A stretch of DNA of 64,000 bases from assembly GCF_034314085.1 (NCBI RefSeq), contig NZ_JAVIWI010000001.1:4278001-4342000 (forward strand). Reading direction: 5' to 3'. The notes beneath the pieces were generated by a model. It was not told where the DNA came from. It did no database searches and was given only the letters and a program-made list of their open reading frames with translations. The translations under genes and the position numbers were made by a program. Positions within the stretch are counted from its first letter, which is position 1, and each line of letters begins with the position of its first letter. Below are positions 9,765 to 20,513 of the stretch, one piece after another. The stretch is from Undibacterium sp. 5I1 (GTDB lineage: Bacteria > Pseudomonadota > Gammaproteobacteria > Burkholderiales > Burkholderiaceae_D).

Positions 9765-10649
9765 TTACTGACGTGCATTTCTAGCGTTGGGAGGCTTCTG
9801 ACCTGTGCTGAAATTACTACGCCATGGATTAATATCTAGTCCGCCGCGTCTGGTATAGCGCGCATAGACCGATAATTTTTGCGGTTTGCAATGCTGCATG
9901 ATGTCGCAGAAGATGCGCTCTACGCATTGTTCGTGGAATTCGTTATGGTCGCGAAATCCGATCAGATATTGCAGCAGACTTTCCTGCTCGATTTGTGGTC
10001 CTACATAACGGATTTGCACGCTGCCCCAATCCGGTTGTCCGGTCACTAGGCAATTTGATTTGAGCAGATGAGAGACTAAGGTTTCTTCCACTGGTACAGA
10101 TTCTTGATTAGCTTGTAGCAGGGACGGATTCGGTGTGTAGCTGCTGACCTCAATATCTAACCTGTCCAGTAAACTACCTTCCAACTCAAGCATCTTTAAT
10201 TGTCCAAACTGTTCTGCCAAGGTCAGTGTGACATGCACCGGCGCACCGAAACCGGCAGACAAATCGGCTTGTAGCAAACTGATTAAAGCATCTGCACCTG
10301 CTAACTTGGTTTGATTGAATGAGTTGAGATAGAGCTTAAAGGATTTGGATTCAACAATATTGGGCGAGTCTGCCGGCACGCTGATGGTGGCAATTGCCAC
10401 TTGGGGTTTGCCACGCAAATTGAGCCACGAGACTTCATAGGCATTCCAGATATCCAGACCAAAAAAGGGCAATGTGCTGTTATGAATGCCAATTTCTTCC
10501 CGCTTACCGGCGCGCGCAATCGGAAACAGTAGACTAGCGTCGTACTCCGATTGATAGGTCGCAGGCTTGCCCAACAATGATTGCTCGGGGGAGTGCGGTG
10601 CTGGCTTGATCGGTAAATTTTGCTTGGAGTCTGGTTTTGGTTCTGTCAT
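9765..10649 (-). CDS. queF: NADPH-dependent 7-cyano-7-deazaguanine reductase QueF
   Basis: QueF reduces preQ0 to preQ1 in queuosine tRNA modification. The 294-residue protein is the long, two-domain form. The motif [13 protein letters not shown] (residues 100-112) belongs to the NADPH-binding QueF signature, the active-site Cys200 lies in [12 protein letters not shown] with Asp207 nearby, and Glu240 lies in FHE. The ATG at 10649 is chosen; a longer frame to 10733 would run into the ilvA coding region. It follows ilvA by 43 bases on the same strand, so they may be co-transcribed although their pathways are unrelated. Confidence 0.95.
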   Translation of the reverse strand: MTEPKPDSKQNLPIKPAPHSPEQSLLGKPATYQSEYDASLLFPIARAGKREEIGIHNSTLPFFGLDIWNAYEVSWLNLRGKPQVAIATISVPADSPNIVESKSFKLYLNSFNQTKLAGADALISLLQADLSAGFGAPVHVTLTLAEQFGQLKMLELEGSLLDRLDIEVSSYTPNPSLLQANQESVPVEETLVSHLLKSNCLVTGQPDWGSVQIRYVGPQIEQESLLQYLIGFRDHNEFHEQCVERIFCDIMQHCKPQKLSVYARYTRRGGLDINPWRSNFSTGQKPPNARNARQ

Positions 10650-10692
10650 AGCATCAAATTTTGTAAGGTTGGCATCACTATAGATCGTTGAA

Positions 10693-12228
10693 TTAACCCA
10701 AAAACAACTGATAGGCTGGGTTGCTGCTTTCATCCCAATAGCGGTAGCCTAGTGAGTTCAGGAACTCTTTGAATGCCTTCATCTCTTTCTTTGGAACCTG
10801 CAAACCGACTAAAGTTCGTCCGTAATCTGCACCGTGGTTGCGGTAGTGAAATAAGCTGATATTCCAGTTCGGTGCCATGCTATTTAAAAAGCGCATTAAT
10901 GCGCCCGGACGCTCTGGAAATTCAAAGCGGTACAGTAATTCATTTTCAGCCAGCGCACTTTTGCCGCCGACCAGATGACGAATATGCAGTTTGGCTAATT
11001 CATCATGTGTCAGATCGAGCGTAGGGAAGCCGTGTTTGACAAAATTCCTGGCGATTTTGCTGGAATCGTCCCGGTTACTGACCTGGACGCCGACAAAAAT
11101 ATGCGCGGCCTTTTGATCGCTGATACGGTAGTTGAATTCCGTCACATTGCGTGCGCCGACCAGTTCACAAAAACGGCGGAAACTACCGCGTTCTTCCGGG
11201 ATCGTCACCGCGAAAACCGCTTCACGTGCTTCACCGACTTCAGCGCGTTCTGCCACAAAACGCAGGCGGTCGAAGTTCATATTCGCGCCGCAAGCGATAG
11301 TGACTAAAGTTTCATTCTTCAGCGGTTTTTTGCTCGCTTTGGCGCATTCAATATACGCTTTGCAGCCAGCAACGGCTAAGGCACCGGCGGGCTCTAAAAT
11401 ACTGCGTGTGTCTTGAAATACGTCTTTGATTGCCGCGCAGATTGCGTCAGTATCGACCAGGATGATGTCATCGACCAGCTCTTTGGTGATGCGGAAAGTT
11501 TCTTCGCCGACCAATTTGACGGCTGTGCCGTCGGAGAACAGGCCAACGTCGTTTAAAGTAATACGCCTTCCAGCCTTGATACTGCGTGCCATAGCGTCGG
11601 AATCAACCGATTGCACCCCGATGACTTTGATGTCCGGGCGCACAGCTTTGACGTAGGCTGCAACGCCAGAAATCAAGCCGCCGCCGCCAATCGCGACAAA
11701 AATCGCATGGATAGGCTGTGCATGTTGACGCAAAATTTCCATCCCCACCGTACCTTGCCCGGCGATGACATCAGGGTCATCAAAGGGATGAACGAAAGTC
11801 AGTTTCTGCTTCTTTTCCAGCAAAACCGCCTGCGCATAAGCGTCGCTATACGAGTCACCATGCAAGACGATTTCGACATTGCTACCGCCAAACGTACGCA
11901 CCGCATCTATCTTCACCGGTGGCGTGGTGGTTGGCATCACGATCACCGCTTTGCAATTGAGCTTGGCGGCAGACATCGCAACACCCTGCGCATGATTGCC
12001 AGCAGACGCACAAATCACCCCACGTTTTAATTGTGCTGCGGTCAAATGTGCCATTTTGTTGTACGCACCGCGTATCTTAAAGCTGAAGACGCTTTGCATA
12101 TCTTCGCGTTTAAACAAAATTCGGTTTTCCATGCGAGCTGACAAGCTAGGAGCAAATTCCAGCGGTGTTTCAAATGCCACGTCATAGACGCGGGCTGTCA
12201 GGATTTTTTTAAGATAATCGGTCGTCAT
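10693..12228 (-). CDS. ilvA: threonine ammonia-lyase, biosynthetic (threonine deaminase)
   Basis: IlvA converts threonine to 2-oxobutanoate, the first step of isoleucine synthesis. The 511-residue protein has a PLP-binding catalytic domain with Lys51 in [10 protein letters not shown], the [10 protein letters not shown] loop and the glycine-rich phosphate loop [10 protein letters not shown]. Two C-terminal ACT-like regulatory domains follow (about 330-511), matching the isoleucine-inhibited biosynthetic form. The ATG at 12228 ([10 protein letters not shown]) gives the family length; a frame continuing to 12399 is hydrophobic and unlike the family. The 221-base divergent region to the next gene has an 8-bp hairpin, AACAGCGC/GCGCTGTT at 12356-12378, of unknown role. 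Confidence 0.96.
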   Translation of the reverse strand: MTTDYLKKILTARVYDVAFETPLEFAPSLSARMENRILFKREDMQSVFSFKIRGAYNKMAHLTAAQLKRGVICASAGNHAQGVAMSAAKLNCKAVIVMPTTTPPVKIDAVRTFGGSNVEIVLHGDSYSDAYAQAVLLEKKQKLTFVHPFDDPDVIAGQGTVGMEILRQHAQPIHAIFVAIGGGGLISGVAAYVKAVRPDIKVIGVQSVDSDAMARSIKAGRRITLNDVGLFSDGTAVKLVGEETFRITKELVDDIILVDTDAICAAIKDVFQDTRSILEPAGALAVAGCKAYIECAKASKKPLKNETLVTIACGANMNFDRLRFVAERAEVGEAREAVFAVTIPEERGSFRRFCELVGARNVTEFNYRISDQKAAHIFVGVQVSNRDDSSKIARNFVKHGFPTLDLTHDELAKLHIRHLVGGKSALAENELLYRFEFPERPGALMRFLNSMAPNWNISLFHYRNHGADYGRTLVGLQVPKKEMKAFKEFLNSLGYRYWDESSNPAYQLFLG

Positions 12229-12449
12229 GGAGGTGATGTTGGAGGTGATTTGACTTAGTCGGGGTAGTAAAAAAGCATAGAAATCATGCAAATAGCGTAC
12301 AAAAACGATAGTAAATAGCATGTCATTATAATGGATGCCATATTTAAGACACCATAACAGCGCCACAAGAGCGCTGTTTAAGTAGCATCGCGGCACCACG
12401 ACGGCACCATAACAGCACTACAGACGCACTACAACAGTATCGGATTAGT

Positions 12450-12941
12450 ATGATAGAGGCAGCGATTCATGGTTTATTAAATTTATTGGCACTGCCAGAG
12501 GTCGGGTTGACTTCGGTATTTTTGATTAGCTTTATCTCTGCGACTTTATTACCTCTGGGATCAGAACCGGCTGTTTTTGCTGTAATTAAGGCGAATCCCA
12601 ATTTATATTGGGCGGTAATGTTTGTCGCCACTGTGGGCAATACCTTGGGTGGCGTGGTCGATTATTGGATGGGCTATTACGCTAAAAAAGCGTTTGCCGC
12701 GGAACGCGATACCACTTGGTTTCGCTGGCTCCGGCGCTTCGGTGCTAAGACGATGTTACTTGCCTGGTTGCCAGGGATTGGCGATCCGATCTGCACCTTG
12801 GCCGGGTGGCTCAAACTCCCTTTTTGGCCCAGCGTGATGTACATGGCCATCGGTAAATTTTTGCGTTACCTACTAATGACCTGGCTATTGCTCAATGTTC
12901 CGGATGGTTTCTGGCGTGGACTGGCAGATTTGTTGGCATAA
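12450..12941 (+). CDS. YqaA-type DedA/VTT-fold inner-membrane protein
   Basis: The 163-residue protein has about four to five hydrophobic segments and the YqaA hallmarks LPLGSEP near residue 31, GNTLGGVVDYWMGY and LPGIGDPICTLAGWL. It belongs to the small DedA-related (VTT/SNARE-associated) membrane family, members of which act in lipid scrambling or membrane homeostasis; a specific role for YqaA is not established. It is divergent from ilvA. No clear Shine-Dalgarno precedes the ATG. It is followed by 435 bases without a gene. Confidence 0.82.
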   Translation: MIEAAIHGLLNLLALPEVGLTSVFLISFISATLLPLGSEPAVFAVIKANPNLYWAVMFVATVGNTLGGVVDYWMGYYAKKAFAAERDTTWFRWLRRFGAKTMLLAWLPGIGDPICTLAGWLKLPFWPSVMYMAIGKFLRYLLMTWLLLNVPDGFWRGLADLLA

Positions 12942-13376
12942 AAATCCTCCTGTCTCACAATAATTTGGTTCGATACCAATTTCAATACCAGTTCAATCCC
13001 ATTGTCTAAGGCGAAATAATATACTGCTATGTGTATATTATTACGTCCATATGTTTGTTGGACGTTAGGTGGTATTTTCCCACATACTCCCTTTATTTTT
13101 CAAAATCTTTCAATAACTCTTCGCCAAATAATCTTAGGAAAAATCAAAATATTCCTCAGTTTGTATGGCTGGTAAGGCGTATTAAGCGTAAGGCTGTTAC
13201 CGCGTGGTGCGCCGCAATAGGCTAGAATGGTTTGTAATTTCCTAGCATATTTAAATCTGGCGGCCGGGCTTGCATATAATTTTTATGTGATGCCCATGTG
13301 ATACTCAATTGATACGCATGTAATGCAAATCGATGTATCACTTTGCCGCCCTTGATCAGTCCAAAAGATCCCACTG
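12942..13376. other. 435-bp intergenic region
   Basis: No convincing gene is seen. It holds a decayed copy of the 83-bp element at 13019-13091. The rest is AT-rich and presumably carries the promoter of the large oxidoreductase gene that starts at 13377; no clear promoter hexamers stand out. Confidence 0.6.
13019..13091. repeat. 83-bp MITE-like element, decayed copy 2
   Basis: The left end ATATACT and the inner stem GTCCA/TGGAC are recognisable (GTCCATATGTTTGTTGGAC). The right end lacks GGAGTAT, and CATACTCCC occurs instead in direct orientation. It is probably an old or rearranged copy. Confidence 0.5.
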
Positions 13377-16300
13377 ATGAACGCTCCAGCACAAATTCAA
13401 GCTCTACTTTCTGACCTCGCTCCCGGCGCTACGCCTACCCGCGTGCGCGAAATTCCTTATAACTACACATCGTTTTCAGATCGCGAAATTGTGATCCGCC
13501 TGTTGGGCGAAGATGCCTGGGATTTGCTGGACAAGCTGCGTGGTAAGCGCCAAACAGGACGTTCTGCCCGTATGCTCTATGAAGTGCTAGGCGATATCTG
13601 GGTGGTGCGCCGCAATCCGTATTTGCAAGACGACATGCTGGACAATCCTAAGCGTCGCCAAGCCCTGATCGATGCGCTAAATCACCGTCTGGCGGAAGTG
13701 GAAAAGCGTCGCCTCAGCACGATTAATGATGATGACGGCGAGCGCAGCAACAGCGTAGAAATTTTGGTGCAGGCAGCGCGCAAAGCTGTCGCCCAATTCG
13801 CCAAAGAATTCCGCGATACCTATGACTTGCGCAAGCGTTCCAATAAGCTGTTGGCAAAATACACTGCAAAAGACAATATCAAATTTGATGGTTTATCCCG
13901 CGTGTCGCATGTGACGGATGCCACAGACTGGCGCGTCGAATACCCGTTTGTCGTGCTCACGCCAGATACCGAAGATGAGATGGCGGGGCTGGTCAAATGC
14001 TGTATCACCTTGGGTCTGACCATCATTCCGCGCGGCGGTGGCACCGGCTATACAGGCGGTGCGATTCCGCTTACGCCATTGTCAGCGGTGATCAATACCG
14101 AAAAATTAGAGCAATTAGGCGCGGTCGAAATGACGATGTTGCCTGGTGTTGATCGTGAATACGCCACGATTTATTCCGGTGCCGGCGTCGTGACCAAGCG
14201 GGTCTCGGATGCCGCTGACAAAGCAGGTTTTGTATTTGCAGTTGATCCGACCTCGGCAGAAGCCTCCTGCGTAGGCGGCAATGTCGCCATGAATGCAGGC
14301 GGTAAAAAAGCGGTTTTATGGGGCACTGCGCTGGATAATCTGGCCTCTTGGAAAATGGTCGACCCCAACGGCGATTGGCTGGAAGTCACACGACTTGAAC
14401 ACAATCTCGGCAAGATTCATGATGTTGCAGTAGCTAAGTTCAAACTGGAATGGTCTCATCCTGGCGAAAAAACGCCGTTTAAAACCGAGCAGTTAGATAT
14501 CCCTGGTCGCACTTTCCGCAAAGAGGGTTTAGGCAAAGATGTGACCGATAAATTTCTGGCGGGTTTGCCTGGTGTACAAAAAGAAGGCTGCGACGGTCTG
14601 ATCACGTCGGCGCGCTGGATTTTGCATAAGATGCCTAAATTTACCCGTACGGTTTGTCTGGAGTTTTTCGGTCAGGCACGGGACGCGATTCCGAGTATTG
14701 TCGAGATCAAAGATTATCTTGATGGCTTGCCAAAAAAGGGAGGCGAGAATTTCTCGACCCTGCGTCTGGCTGGCTTAGAACATCTGGACGAGCGCTACCT
14801 GCGCGCCGTTGGTTACACCACCAAATCCAAACGTGGCGTCTTGCCCAAGATGGCCTTGTTTGGCGATATTGTCGGCGATGATGAAAACGCTGTAGCGCAG
14901 GCTGCATCAGAAGTCGTGCGTATGGCGAACACCCGTGTGGGTGAAGGTTTCGTCGCAGTCAGTCCGGAAGCCCGTAAAAAATTCTGGCTTGATCGCGCTA
15001 AAACTGCGGCGATTTCTAAGCATACCAACGCCTTTAAAATTAACGAAGACGTAGTTATTCCGCTGGATCGTATGGGCGAATATACCGATGGTATTGAACG
15101 CATCAATATTGAATTATCGATCCAGAATAAGTTGGCGATGCTGGAGCAATTGCAGGCGTTTTTCGTCAAAGGCAATCTGCCGTTGGGTAAAAGCGAAGAT
15201 GCCGATGGTGACGATATTTCTGCTAACGAATTACTGGAAGATCGCGTATTGCAGGCCAAGAGTTTGCTCGCTGCTACGCATGCACGTTGGACGTATTTAT
15301 TAACCCAGCTCGACAAACCTTTGCGTGATGCACGGGATGAACTGGTTGCGCTGGAACTGGATAAGCTCGCCTTCGTCTTTGATGAGCGCCTGCAAGTACA
15401 AACTGATGCGACGGTATTTAGTATTGTGCAAGACCGGACAATTCGCGTCTCTTGGAAGCAAGAAGTCCGTGCGCATTTACGTCAGATTTTTAATGGCAGC
15501 GCGTTTAAATTGATCCTGGATGAATGCAGCGCGATTCATAAAAAAATCTTGCGCAGCCGTGTCTTCGTGGCTTTGCATATGCATGCAGGTGACGGCAATG
15601 TGCATACCAATTTACCTGTCAATTCCGACGATTACGAGATGCTGCAAGTGGCGCATCATGCCGTTGCCCGCATCATGGTGCTCGCGCGTTCGTTGAATGG
15701 TGTGATCTCCGGCGAACACGGTATCGGCATCACCAAGCTAGAGTTCTTGACGGAAGATGAGATCAAGGATTTCCGCTCGTACAAATTACGGATTGATCCG
15801 GAAGGGCGCTTTAACAAAGGCAAATTGCTTAACCTGCCGGAGTTTGCTGCCGACCTGCGTAATGCTTATACGCCGTCATTCGGATTGATGGGGCACGAGT
15901 CACTGATCATGCAACAAAGTGATATCGGTGCGATTGCCAATAGTGTCAAGGATTGTCTGCGTTGCGGTAAGTGCAAACCAGTGTGCGCCACCCACGTGCC
16001 GCGGGCAAATTTGCTGTACTCACCACGGAACAAAATTCTGGCAACATCCCTGCTGGTCGAAGCCTTTTTGTATGAAGAGCAGACCCGTCGCGGTATCTCG
16101 ATCAAGCACTGGGAAGAATTTGAAGATGTAGCCGACCATTGCACGGTTTGCCATAAATGTCTGACGCCGTGTCCGGTCGATATTGACTTTGGCGATGTCT
16201 CGATGAACATGCGCAATTTGCTGCGTAAGATGGATAAAAAATCCTTTAATCCAGGCACTGCATCAGCGATGTTTTTCCTCAACGCGAAAGACCCTGCGAC

Positions 16301-17366
16301 GATTAAAGCTGCCCGTCAGGTGATTTTTGGCTGGGGTGTTGCGGCACAACGCTTGGGTAATACGGTACTTAAGCAATTAGCGAAAAAACAGACTAAGGCA
16401 CCGCCGGCATCCTTGGGTAAGCCTGCGATGAAAGAGCAGGTGATTCACTTTATCAATAAGAAAATGCCAGGCAATTTGCCGAAGAAAACGGCACGGGCTT
16501 TATTAGATATTGAGGACGATAAAATCATCCCAATCATTCGCGACCCCAAAACTACGACGGCAGATACTGAGGCAGTATTTTATTTCCCTGGTTGCGGATC
16601 GGAGCGCCTGTTCTCACAAGTTGGTCTGGCGACCCAGGCGATGTTGTGGAATGTCGGTGTGCAAACCGTGCTGCCACCGGGTTATTTGTGCTGCGGTTAT
16701 CCGCAACGCAGTGCCGGGCAATTCGACAAAGCCGAGAAGATGATCACAGACAACCGCGTCCTTTTCCACCGGATGGCAAACACGCTGAATTACCTCGATA
16801 TTAAAACTGTGGTGGTTTCTTGTGGTACTTGCTATGACCAATTGGCGACCTACCAGTTTGATAAAATTTTTCCGGGCTGCCGCATTATCGACATTCATGA
16901 ATTTTTGTTGGAAAAAGGGATGAAGCTGGAAGGTGTCAATGGTACGCGCTATATGTATCACGACCCTTGCCATACGCCGATGAAGCTACAAGATCCGCTT
17001 AAAACCGTGAACGCGCTGATTACGACCATTGATAACGTGAAGATTGAAAAGAACGACCGTTGCTGTGGTGAGGCCGGCACGCTGGCAGTATCGCGGCCGG
17101 ATATTTCGACGCAAATCCGTTTCCGTAAAGAAGAAGAAATGCTCAAAGGTGCGGATAAATTGCGCGCCGATGGTTTTGCCGGCGATGTGAAAATCCTGAC
17201 TTCTTGCCCAGCCTGTTTGCAAGGCTTAACCCGCTACGATGAAGACTCCGGCACGACCGCAGACTACATCGTGGTCGAAATGGCCAAACATGTGTTGGGT
17301 GACAACTGGTTGCCAGATTATGTGGCGCGCGCCAACAACGGCGGTATCGAACGAGTATTGGTCTGA
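13377..17366 (+). CDS. FAD-linked oxidoreductase fused to Fe-S/CCG domains (D-lactate/glycolate dehydrogenase-like)
   Basis: This 1329-residue protein joins what are often separate subunits. After an N-terminal DUF3683-like region comes a FAD-binding PCMH domain ([13 protein letters not shown] near residue 225), then an FAD-oxidase C-terminal domain with [10 protein letters not shown] and GEHGIG. Two ferredoxin-type [4Fe-4S] motifs follow, [11 protein letters not shown] from Cys860 and [11 protein letters not shown] from Cys922, and then two CCG domains (CGYPQRSAG and RCCGEAGTL). This is the order GlcD-GlcF in one chain, suggesting oxidation of a 2-hydroxy acid with electrons passed to the quinone pool. 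The substrate is not shown. The stop shares one base with the downstream HIT gene (TGATG). Fusions of this size are typical of betaproteobacteria. Confidence 0.9.
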   Translation: MNAPAQIQALLSDLAPGATPTRVREIPYNYTSFSDREIVIRLLGEDAWDLLDKLRGKRQTGRSARMLYEVLGDIWVVRRNPYLQDDMLDNPKRRQALIDALNHRLAEVEKRRLSTINDDDGERSNSVEILVQAARKAVAQFAKEFRDTYDLRKRSNKLLAKYTAKDNIKFDGLSRVSHVTDATDWRVEYPFVVLTPDTEDEMAGLVKCCITLGLTIIPRGGGTGYTGGAIPLTPLSAVINTEKLEQLGAVEMTMLPGVDREYATIYSGAGVVTKRVSDAADKAGFVFAVDPTSAEASCVGGNVAMNAGGKKAVLWGTALDNLASWKMVDPNGDWLEVTRLEHNLGKIHDVAVAKFKLEWSHPGEKTPFKTEQLDIPGRTFRKEGLGKDVTDKFLAGLPGVQKEGCDGLITSARWILHKMPKFTRTVCLEFFGQARDAIPSIVEIKDYLDGLPKKGGENFSTLRLAGLEHLDERYLRAVGYTTKSKRGVLPKMALFGDIVGDDENAVAQAASEVVRMANTRVGEGFVAVSPEARKKFWLDRAKTAAISKHTNAFKINEDVVIPLDRMGEYTDGIERINIELSIQNKLAMLEQLQAFFVKGNLPLGKSEDADGDDISANELLEDRVLQAKSLLAATHARWTYLLTQLDKPLRDARDELVALELDKLAFVFDERLQVQTDATVFSIVQDRTIRVSWKQEVRAHLRQIFNGSAFKLILDECSAIHKKILRSRVFVALHMHAGDGNVHTNLPVNSDDYEMLQVAHHAVARIMVLARSLNGVISGEHGIGITKLEFLTEDEIKDFRSYKLRIDPEGRFNKGKLLNLPEFAADLRNAYTPSFGLMGHESLIMQQSDIGAIANSVKDCLRCGKCKPVCATHVPRANLLYSPRNKILATSLLVEAFLYEEQTRRGISIKHWEEFEDVADHCTVCHKCLTPCPVDIDFGDVSMNMRNLLRKMDKKSFNPGTASAMFFLNAKDPATIKAARQVIFGWGVAAQRLGNTVLKQLAKKQTKAPPASLGKPAMKEQVIHFINKKMPGNLPKKTARALLDIEDDKIIPIIRDPKTTTADTEAVFYFPGCGSERLFSQVGLATQAMLWNVGVQTVLPPGYLCCGYPQRSAGQFDKAEKMITDNRVLFHRMANTLNYLDIKTVVVSCGTCYDQLATYQFDKIFPGCRIIDIHEFLLEKGMKLEGVNGTRYMYHDPCHTPMKLQDPLKTVNALITTIDNVKIEKNDRCCGEAGTLAVSRPDISTQIRFRKEEEMLKGADKLRADGFAGDVKILTSCPACLQGLTRYDEDSGTTADYIVVEMAKHVLGDNWLPDYVARANNGGIERVLV

Positions 17367-17860
17367 TGGTGAATTTGAATAGAGGGCTGACCAGCAATCT
17401 GAAGACGGCGCCAGCATGCGAGTTGTGCGATCCTCAAACTGGGGAGGTGATTTTTGCCAGTCAGCGGTGGCGAGTATTGCTGGTCGATGATGCCAATTAC
17501 CCGGGTTTTTGTCGCGTGGTGTGGAATGACCATATCAAAGAAATGACGGATTTGCCGGCAGCAGAACGCCATGAAGTGATGGATGCCGTCTGGCATGTCG
17601 AGTGGGCGATCCGTGAGGTAATGCAGCCACATAAAATCAACTTAGCCAGCTTTGGCAATATGGTGCCGCATTTGCATTGGCATATTATTCCGCGCTACAC
17701 CGACGATCTGCATTTCCCGAATCCGGTATGGGCGCAGGCAAAAGTGACCGCCGATGCGCAGGACGAATCAGCTCTGCTGACCATCAGCGCCAGACAGGCT
17801 TTATTGCCCGGATTGAAGGTCGCGATTATTAATCGTTTATCCCAAAACAGCGAAAATTAA
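17366..17860 (+). CDS. HIT family hydrolase
   Basis: The 164-residue protein carries the histidine-triad motif HLHWHIIPR near residue 100 and an N-terminal Cys pair CELCDP that may bind zinc. HIT proteins hydrolyse or transfer nucleotides at an alpha-phosphate; the substrate is unknown. The TGATG overlap with the preceding oxidoreductase gene indicates translational coupling, an association that looks deliberate but is unexplained. Confidence 0.9.
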   Translation: MVNLNRGLTSNLKTAPACELCDPQTGEVIFASQRWRVLLVDDANYPGFCRVVWNDHIKEMTDLPAAERHEVMDAVWHVEWAIREVMQPHKINLASFGNMVPHLHWHIIPRYTDDLHFPNPVWAQAKVTADAQDESALLTISARQALLPGLKVAIINRLSQNSEN

Positions 17861-17886
17861 TCAAGGGTGTAATTAAGGAAGTAATT

Positions 17887-17940
17887 CAGAATTTCCACCG
17901 GAACAGCACCAGGCAGTTCGCCAAAGGTACAATTGCCGGT
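17887..17940. repeat. remnant related to the 237-bp hairpin element
   Basis: CAGAATTTCC at 17887 resembles the terminus of the element at 34914-35150, with GGAACAGC following as in that element. The 27 bases at 17909-17935 match the reverse complement of 35020-35046 at 26 positions. It is a rearranged fragment in the gap after the HIT gene. Confidence 0.6.
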
Positions 17941-17968
17941 ATTACGCGTGGACTTACAGCGATTTAAC

Positions 17969-18051
17969 ATATACTCCCCCTCATTTTTATCAATATTGCC
18001 GTATTGTCCAATGATTATATGGACAATTAAATATACATGGTGGGAGTATAT
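17969..18051. repeat. 83-bp MITE-like element, copy 3 (well preserved)
   Basis: It starts ATATACTCCCC and ends GGGAGTATAT. The inner stem TTGTCCA (18004-18010) / TGGACAA (18020-18026) is perfect. It fills most of the gap between the HIT gene and the DUF971 gene (17861-18210); the rest of that gap holds the remnant at 17887-17940 and nothing else recognised. Confidence 0.9.
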
Positions 18052-18210
18052 ATTTAAAGTGTTCTGCGCCTGGGAATACGGTGTTTGTCTTAAGTGCTTG
18101 TTAAGCTGACCGGCAAGTGACTGTCAAATAAGCAAGCAGCACCAGTGCCCGCAATACTTTAATTGCTCAATATCAACCATCAACATAGCAGCCAGCACAG
18201 CAGGAACATC

Positions 18211-18645
18211 ATGACAGGCTCCAAACAAAGTATCCCGACACCAATCCCCACGGCATTAAATGTACGTACTCAATCACGCGTGTTGGAGGTTCATTTTGAC
18301 GACGGCAAAGAATTTACCTTGCCATTTGAATTGCTAAGGGTGTATTCGCCTTCCGCTGAAGTACGCGGCCATGGCGTCGGGCAAGAGACCCTACAAACCG
18401 GCAAGCGCGACGTGACGTTGACGGCGCTTGAGCCCGTTGGCAATTACGCGGTACAGCCACATTTCTCCGACACCCACAATAGCGGGATTTTTAGCTGGGA
18501 TTATCTGTATTGGCTGGGCGAAAATCAGGCATCACTCTGGCTGGATTACATGACGCGATTGCATGTAGCAGGTTATCCAGATGACACTGGCCGCGATGCG
18601 CCTATGCAAGACAAGCAAGCAAGTGCCTGCGGTCATCAACATTGA
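18211..18645 (+). CDS. DUF971 (GBBH-like N-terminal) protein
   Basis: The 144-residue protein has the DUF971 fold found at the N-terminus of gamma-butyrobetaine hydroxylase, with [28 protein letters not shown] text ([14 protein letters not shown]) and [13 protein letters not shown]. Members standing alone before ubiE are common in betaproteobacteria; some DUF971 proteins are linked to Fe-S handling, but no function is certain. The ATG at 18211 follows an AGGA box; an upstream ATG at 18163 would add 16 residues outside the family. ubiE starts 64 bases after the stop. The His/Cys-rich C-terminus (ACGHQH) may bind metal (inference). Confidence 0.88.
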   Translation: MTGSKQSIPTPIPTALNVRTQSRVLEVHFDDGKEFTLPFELLRVYSPSAEVRGHGVGQETLQTGKRDVTLTALEPVGNYAVQPHFSDTHNSGIFSWDYLYWLGENQASLWLDYMTRLHVAGYPDDTGRDAPMQDKQASACGHQH

Positions 18646-18709
18646 GCTAAAACCGGCAGAGCCCTATAATCCGCATACTTATGCGCACAATCTCTTATCA
18701 GCCAATATC

Positions 18710-19444
18710 ATGACCAATACCACTCATTTCGGATACACCACCGTAGAAGAAGATCAAAAAGTACACAAAGTGGCGGAGGTTTTTCACTCAGTTGCCGCTA
18801 AGTACGATGTGATGAATGACCTGATGTCGGCGGGCTTGCACCGCGCATGGAAAATTTTTACGATTGCCCAGGCTGGCGTGCGACCAGGCTTCAAAGTGCT
18901 GGACATTGCTGGCGGCACAGGTGATCTCGCCAAAGAGTTTGTCAAGCAAGCTGGCAGGACAGGCGAGGTCTGGCATACCGACATCAATGAGTCCATGTTG
19001 CGAGTCGGTCGTGATCGCCTCTTGAATAAAGGCTTGATTACCCCAACATTACTTTGTGACGCAGAAAAATTGCCTTTTCCTGATAATTACTTTGATCGCG
19101 TGAGTGTGGCATTCGGTTTGCGGAATATGACGCACAAAGATCAGGCATTGGCAGAAATGCAGCGAGTACTAAAACCGGGCGGCAAATTGCTGGTGCTGGA
19201 ATTTTCTAAAGTGCCGGAAGTGATGCAAAAGCCTTACGATCTGTACTCTTTCAAGGTGCTGCCTTGGTTGGGACAAAAGATTGCGAATGATGCTGACAGT
19301 TATCGTTATCTGGCTGAATCAATCCGTATGCACCCTGATCAGGTGACTTTGAAGGGCATGATGCAAGACGCTGGTCTAGATCGCGTGCAGTATTTTAATT
19401 TAACGGCAGGTGTGGCCGCTCTCCACACTGGTATCAAACTCTAG
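18710..19444 (+). CDS. ubiE: bifunctional demethylmenaquinone/2-methoxy-6-polyprenyl-1,4-benzoquinol methyltransferase UbiE
   Basis: UbiE is the SAM-dependent C-methyltransferase of ubiquinone (and menaquinone) synthesis. The 244-residue protein has the family start [13 protein letters not shown], the SAM motif [12 protein letters not shown], and the UbiE signature blocks [11 protein letters not shown] and LLVLEFSKV. The ATG at 18710 gives the usual length. It opens a ubiquinone block with ubiJ and ubiB downstream, interrupted by a Tim44-like gene. Confidence 0.97.
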   Translation: MTNTTHFGYTTVEEDQKVHKVAEVFHSVAAKYDVMNDLMSAGLHRAWKIFTIAQAGVRPGFKVLDIAGGTGDLAKEFVKQAGRTGEVWHTDINESMLRVGRDRLLNKGLITPTLLCDAEKLPFPDNYFDRVSVAFGLRNMTHKDQALAEMQRVLKPGGKLLVLEFSKVPEVMQKPYDLYSFKVLPWLGQKIANDADSYRYLAESIRMHPDQVTLKGMMQDAGLDRVQYFNLTAGVAALHTGIKL

Positions 19445-19455
19445 GAGTTGCAGGT

Positions 19456-20403
19456 ATGAACAAGATTTTTAATAAAGCAGTCGTTTCCATCATGCTGGTT
19501 GCAGGTGCACTGGCAATGACCGTATCTGACGCAGATGCTAAGCGTTTGGGCGGCGGCGGGTCGATTGGACGTCAGTCTAGTAATGTGTCGCGCCAGGCTG
19601 CGCCACCAGCTAATAATCCAGGCAGTAATTTGAATCAAACTAAACCGGCTGCACCAGCCGCAGCACCAGCGCCGGGCGCAGTTCCACCAAAGCCAGCTAG
19701 TCCTTGGAAAGGGATTGTAGGCGGCTTGATTGGTGGCGCCTTGTTAGGTGCGATGTTCTCGCATTTTGGTCTGGGCGGTGCTTTAGGCGGCGCATTAGGT
19801 TCCATCCTGACAATCGCTTTATTGGCTTTTGCAGTGATATTTATTATCAGAATGTTCCGCCGCAATAGTGGTAATAATGGAAGCAGCTCAGCACCATCGG
19901 CGTTTTCGCAACCATCTTATGCAGGAGTCCCTTCTAACACACCAGAAATCGGCTCCCGTATTGAACCTGCTACGCAAACAAGTTCCTTTAACACTTCCGC
20001 GGCAGCACCTGTGGCCGCTGCACCGTGGGGCGTTCCGGCAGATTTTGATGTGCCAGCATTTTTGCGTAATTCAAAAACCTACTTCATCCGTCTGCAAGCG
20101 GCATGGGATAAAGCCGATATTAGCGATATCCGCGAATTCACCTCGACTGAGATGTATGCAGAAATCAAACTGCAAATTCAGGAGCGTGGCGCTAGCCCGA
20201 ATGTGACCGATGTGGTGTCGATCGATGCCGAGTTAATGGGTCTGGAAACGGTGGGCAATGATTACCTTGCCAGCGTCAAGTTCAGCGGTATGATCAAAGA
20301 GGCAGCTAATGCGCCGGCAGAAGCGTTTAATGAAGTCTGGAACTTGTCTAAACCTATCAACGGTCAAGGCGGTTGGGTATTGGCCGGTATTCAGCAGCTT
20401 TGA
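19456..20403 (+). CDS. Tim44-like domain membrane protein
   Basis: The 315-residue protein starts with a signal-type sequence (residues 1-28), followed by a Gly/Ser/Pro/Ala-rich low-complexity stretch, one or two hydrophobic segments in a Gly-rich region (about 75-135), a second Pro/Ser-rich linker and a C-terminal Tim44-like domain (about 195-315) of the NTF2 fold. The bacterial members are inner-membrane proteins of unknown function, often found between ubiE and ubiJ/ubiB in betaproteobacteria. It starts 11 bases after ubiE with a good AGGAG box. A strong terminator follows at 20475-20505. Confidence 0.88.
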   Translation: MNKIFNKAVVSIMLVAGALAMTVSDADAKRLGGGGSIGRQSSNVSRQAAPPANNPGSNLNQTKPAAPAAAPAPGAVPPKPASPWKGIVGGLIGGALLGAMFSHFGLGGALGGALGSILTIALLAFAVIFIIRMFRRNSGNNGSSSAPSAFSQPSYAGVPSNTPEIGSRIEPATQTSSFNTSAAAPVAAAPWGVPADFDVPAFLRNSKTYFIRLQAAWDKADISDIREFTSTEMYAEIKLQIQERGASPNVTDVVSIDAELMGLETVGNDYLASVKFSGMIKEAANAPAEAFNEVWNLSKPINGQGGWVLAGIQQL

Positions 20404-20474
20404 TGCAGCAACTTTGATATCGCTTTAAGTAGATCAATCTCAAACCTCCCGACAGGGATAAACTGTTAAACTGG

Positions 20475-20505
20475 AAACCGCCCATCAACCATGGGCGGTT
20501 TTTTT
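20475..20505 (+). terminator. intrinsic terminator after the Tim44-like gene
   Basis: A perfect 11-bp stem AAACCGCCCAT/ATGGGCGGTTT with a 5-base loop is followed by a T-tract. It ends nine bases before the ubiJ start codon. Confidence 0.9.
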
Positions 20506-20513
20506 ATTTGATC

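Noticed and set aside
12229..12399. 57-residue N-terminal extension of ilvA
   Set aside because: Hydrophobic and outside the family; the ATG at 12228 starts the normal protein.
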